Shown: in pieces, positions 6,235 through 7,151 of the stretch | Layout: each line of letters begins with the position of its first letter | How positions within the stretch are numbered: the stretch's first letter is position 1 | Source of the DNA: Deltaproteobacteria bacterium | GTDB lineage: Bacteria; Desulfobacterota; Desulfobulbia; Desulfobulbales; Desulfocapsaceae | Direction: 5' to 3' | DNA length: 7,151 nucleotides | NCBI GenBank assembly: GCA_021779275.1 | Contig: JAJYAX010000078.1 | Span: 1-7,151 of the forward strand | Program-made: the position numbers and the translations under genes | The notes under the pieces: model-generated | Database searches by the model: none | What the model was told of the DNA's origin: nothing | Seen by the model: only the letters and a program-made list of their open reading frames with translations

Positions 6235-7151
6235 ATGATGCAGAAAAAAACCGGCATTATCCTTCTTAATCTGGGCGGCCCCGAAAAACTGCGGGATGTG
6301 GCGCCATTTCTCTATAATCTCTTTTCCGACAGAGAGATCATCCCCTTGGGCCCTGCCTGGCTGCAAAAACCTCTCGCCTGGCTCATAGCCCGCACACGGG
6401 CGCCCAAGAGTAGAAAAACCTACGCCAGGATCGGCGGCGGCTCCCCGCTGACCCGTATCACCAGACAGCAGGAGCAGGCCCTGGAAAAGGCCCTGCGTTC
6501 AGAGGGTGACTTCCGGGTGGTGACGGCCATGCGGTACTGGCGCCCAAGGGCGGCTGAGGCACTGGCAAAGCTTGCCGGCGAGGGAATTTCCGATATTGTC
6601 GCGCTGCCACTCTATCCCCACTACTCGTGCGCGACCACCGGGTCTTCGCTCTCCGATCTCAAGGCGGCCATCGCTGCAGCACCCGCCACTTTTCATCTGC
6701 GGGAGATCGCGTCCTGGCCGGACCATCCTTCCTATATTTCGTGTCTTGCCGGACATATCAAAAGAGGACTGGCGGATTTTGCCGGCAGTGAGGTCCAGAT
6801 CGTCTATAGCGCCCACAGCCTGCCTGCTGACTTTATCGACCGGGGAGACCCCTACCTGGAGCATCTGCACAGGACCATCCGGGGCATTGAGGCCCTGACC
6901 GGCAGGAGTGGCCTTCTCTGTTTTCAAAGCAGGAGCGGTCCCGTCCGCTGGCTGTCTCCATCCACCCCGGAGACACTTCGGAACCTGGCGGGATCAGGAT
7001 GCAAAGACATACTCATGGTCCCCATCAGTTTCGTGTCGGACCATGTCGAAACCCTCTATGAGATCGACCTCCTCTATAAAGAGATGGCCAGCGACCTGGG
7101 CATGCGCCTGGAATCCACCGAATCCCTGAATACCGATCCGGCGTTCATCAA
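6235..7151 (+). CDS. hemH: ferrochelatase, 3' end cut by the window
   Basis: Inserts Fe(II) into a porphyrin, the last step of the classical heme pathway, usually in the cytoplasm or on the inner membrane. About 305 codons are visible with no stop, so only some tens of residues at most are missing from a usual length of about 310-340. Numbering from the second ATG (6238): GIILLNLGGP (6-15) is the typical N-terminus, RIGGGSPLTRITRQQ follows at 64-78, then MRYWRP (98-103) and PLYPHYSCATTGS (124-136). The signature YSAHSLPADFIDRGDPY (190-206) holds catalytic His193, and ISFVSDHVETLYEID (263-277) holds the second active-site acid, Glu271, matching His183 and Glu264 of the Bacillus enzyme. Tandem ATGs at 6235 and 6238 both fit; no earlier start exists in frame because a TGA lies at 6187-6189. 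No strong ribosome site is seen. It is transcribed divergently from hpf. Confidence 0.95.
   Translation, partial: MMQKKTGIILLNLGGPEKLRDVAPFLYNLFSDREIIPLGPAWLQKPLAWLIARTRAPKSRKTYARIGGGSPLTRITRQQEQALEKALRSEGDFRVVTAMRYWRPRAAEALAKLAGEGISDIVALPLYPHYSCATTGSSLSDLKAAIAAAPATFHLREIASWPDHPSYISCLAGHIKRGLADFAGSEVQIVYSAHSLPADFIDRGDPYLEHLHRTIRGIEALTGRSGLLCFQSRSGPVRWLSPSTPETLRNLAGSGCKDILMVPISFVSDHVETLYEIDLLYKEMASDLGMRLESTESLNTDPAFI

Noticed and set aside
6203..6238. 11-codon upstream ORF (MVPPYRDLYNA) whose TGA overlaps the hemH ATG
   Set aside because: The overlap looks like translational coupling, but the predicted transcript start (6204-6206) lies at or after its ATG, it has no ribosome site, and its sequence is dictated by the hairpin.

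Overview
The window looks like ordinary chromosomal sequence from a GC-rich Gram-negative bacterium. The polymerase I sequence, a hibernation factor fused to a cold-shock domain and the chemoreceptor style suggest the former Deltaproteobacteria (Desulfobacterota). That placement rests on overall protein character only and is an inference. I see no insertion sequence, CRISPR array, tRNA or rRNA.

Layout from right to left. A rightward hemH (ferrochelatase, from 6235, cut by the window end after about 305 codons) diverges from a leftward series of genes. The 332-base divergent region (5903-6234) holds a convincing leftward promoter (-10 at 6057-6062), an exact TATAAT facing hemH, a perfect 7-bp hairpin just upstream of the hemH start, and a possible unlisted small ORF (5871-6038) that overlaps the start of the next gene. 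Leftward then come an HPF/RaiA (S30AE) domain fused to a cold-shock domain (5369-5902), a strong intrinsic terminator (5302-5341), polA with a GTG start and all three enzymatic domains (2507-5188), and a spacer with a well-formed promoter (2310-2338). Next are a methyl-accepting chemotaxis protein with an extra cytoplasmic C-terminal sensor-like domain (452-2251), a 5'-truncated alpha/beta-hydrolase remnant (217-432), and the first three codons of another leftward gene at the left edge, marked by a good Shine-Dalgarno sequence.

The genes do not form one pathway: heme synthesis, ribosome hibernation/RNA binding, DNA repair and replication, and chemotaxis sit side by side. The terminator and the separate promoters indicate independent transcription of hpf, polA and the chemoreceptor. 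I found no clear new defence or mobile system. The observations most worth following are the small ORF upstream of hpf, the hairpin leader of hemH, the hydrolase remnant against the chemoreceptor stop, and the Cys/His-rich C-terminal domain of the chemoreceptor.
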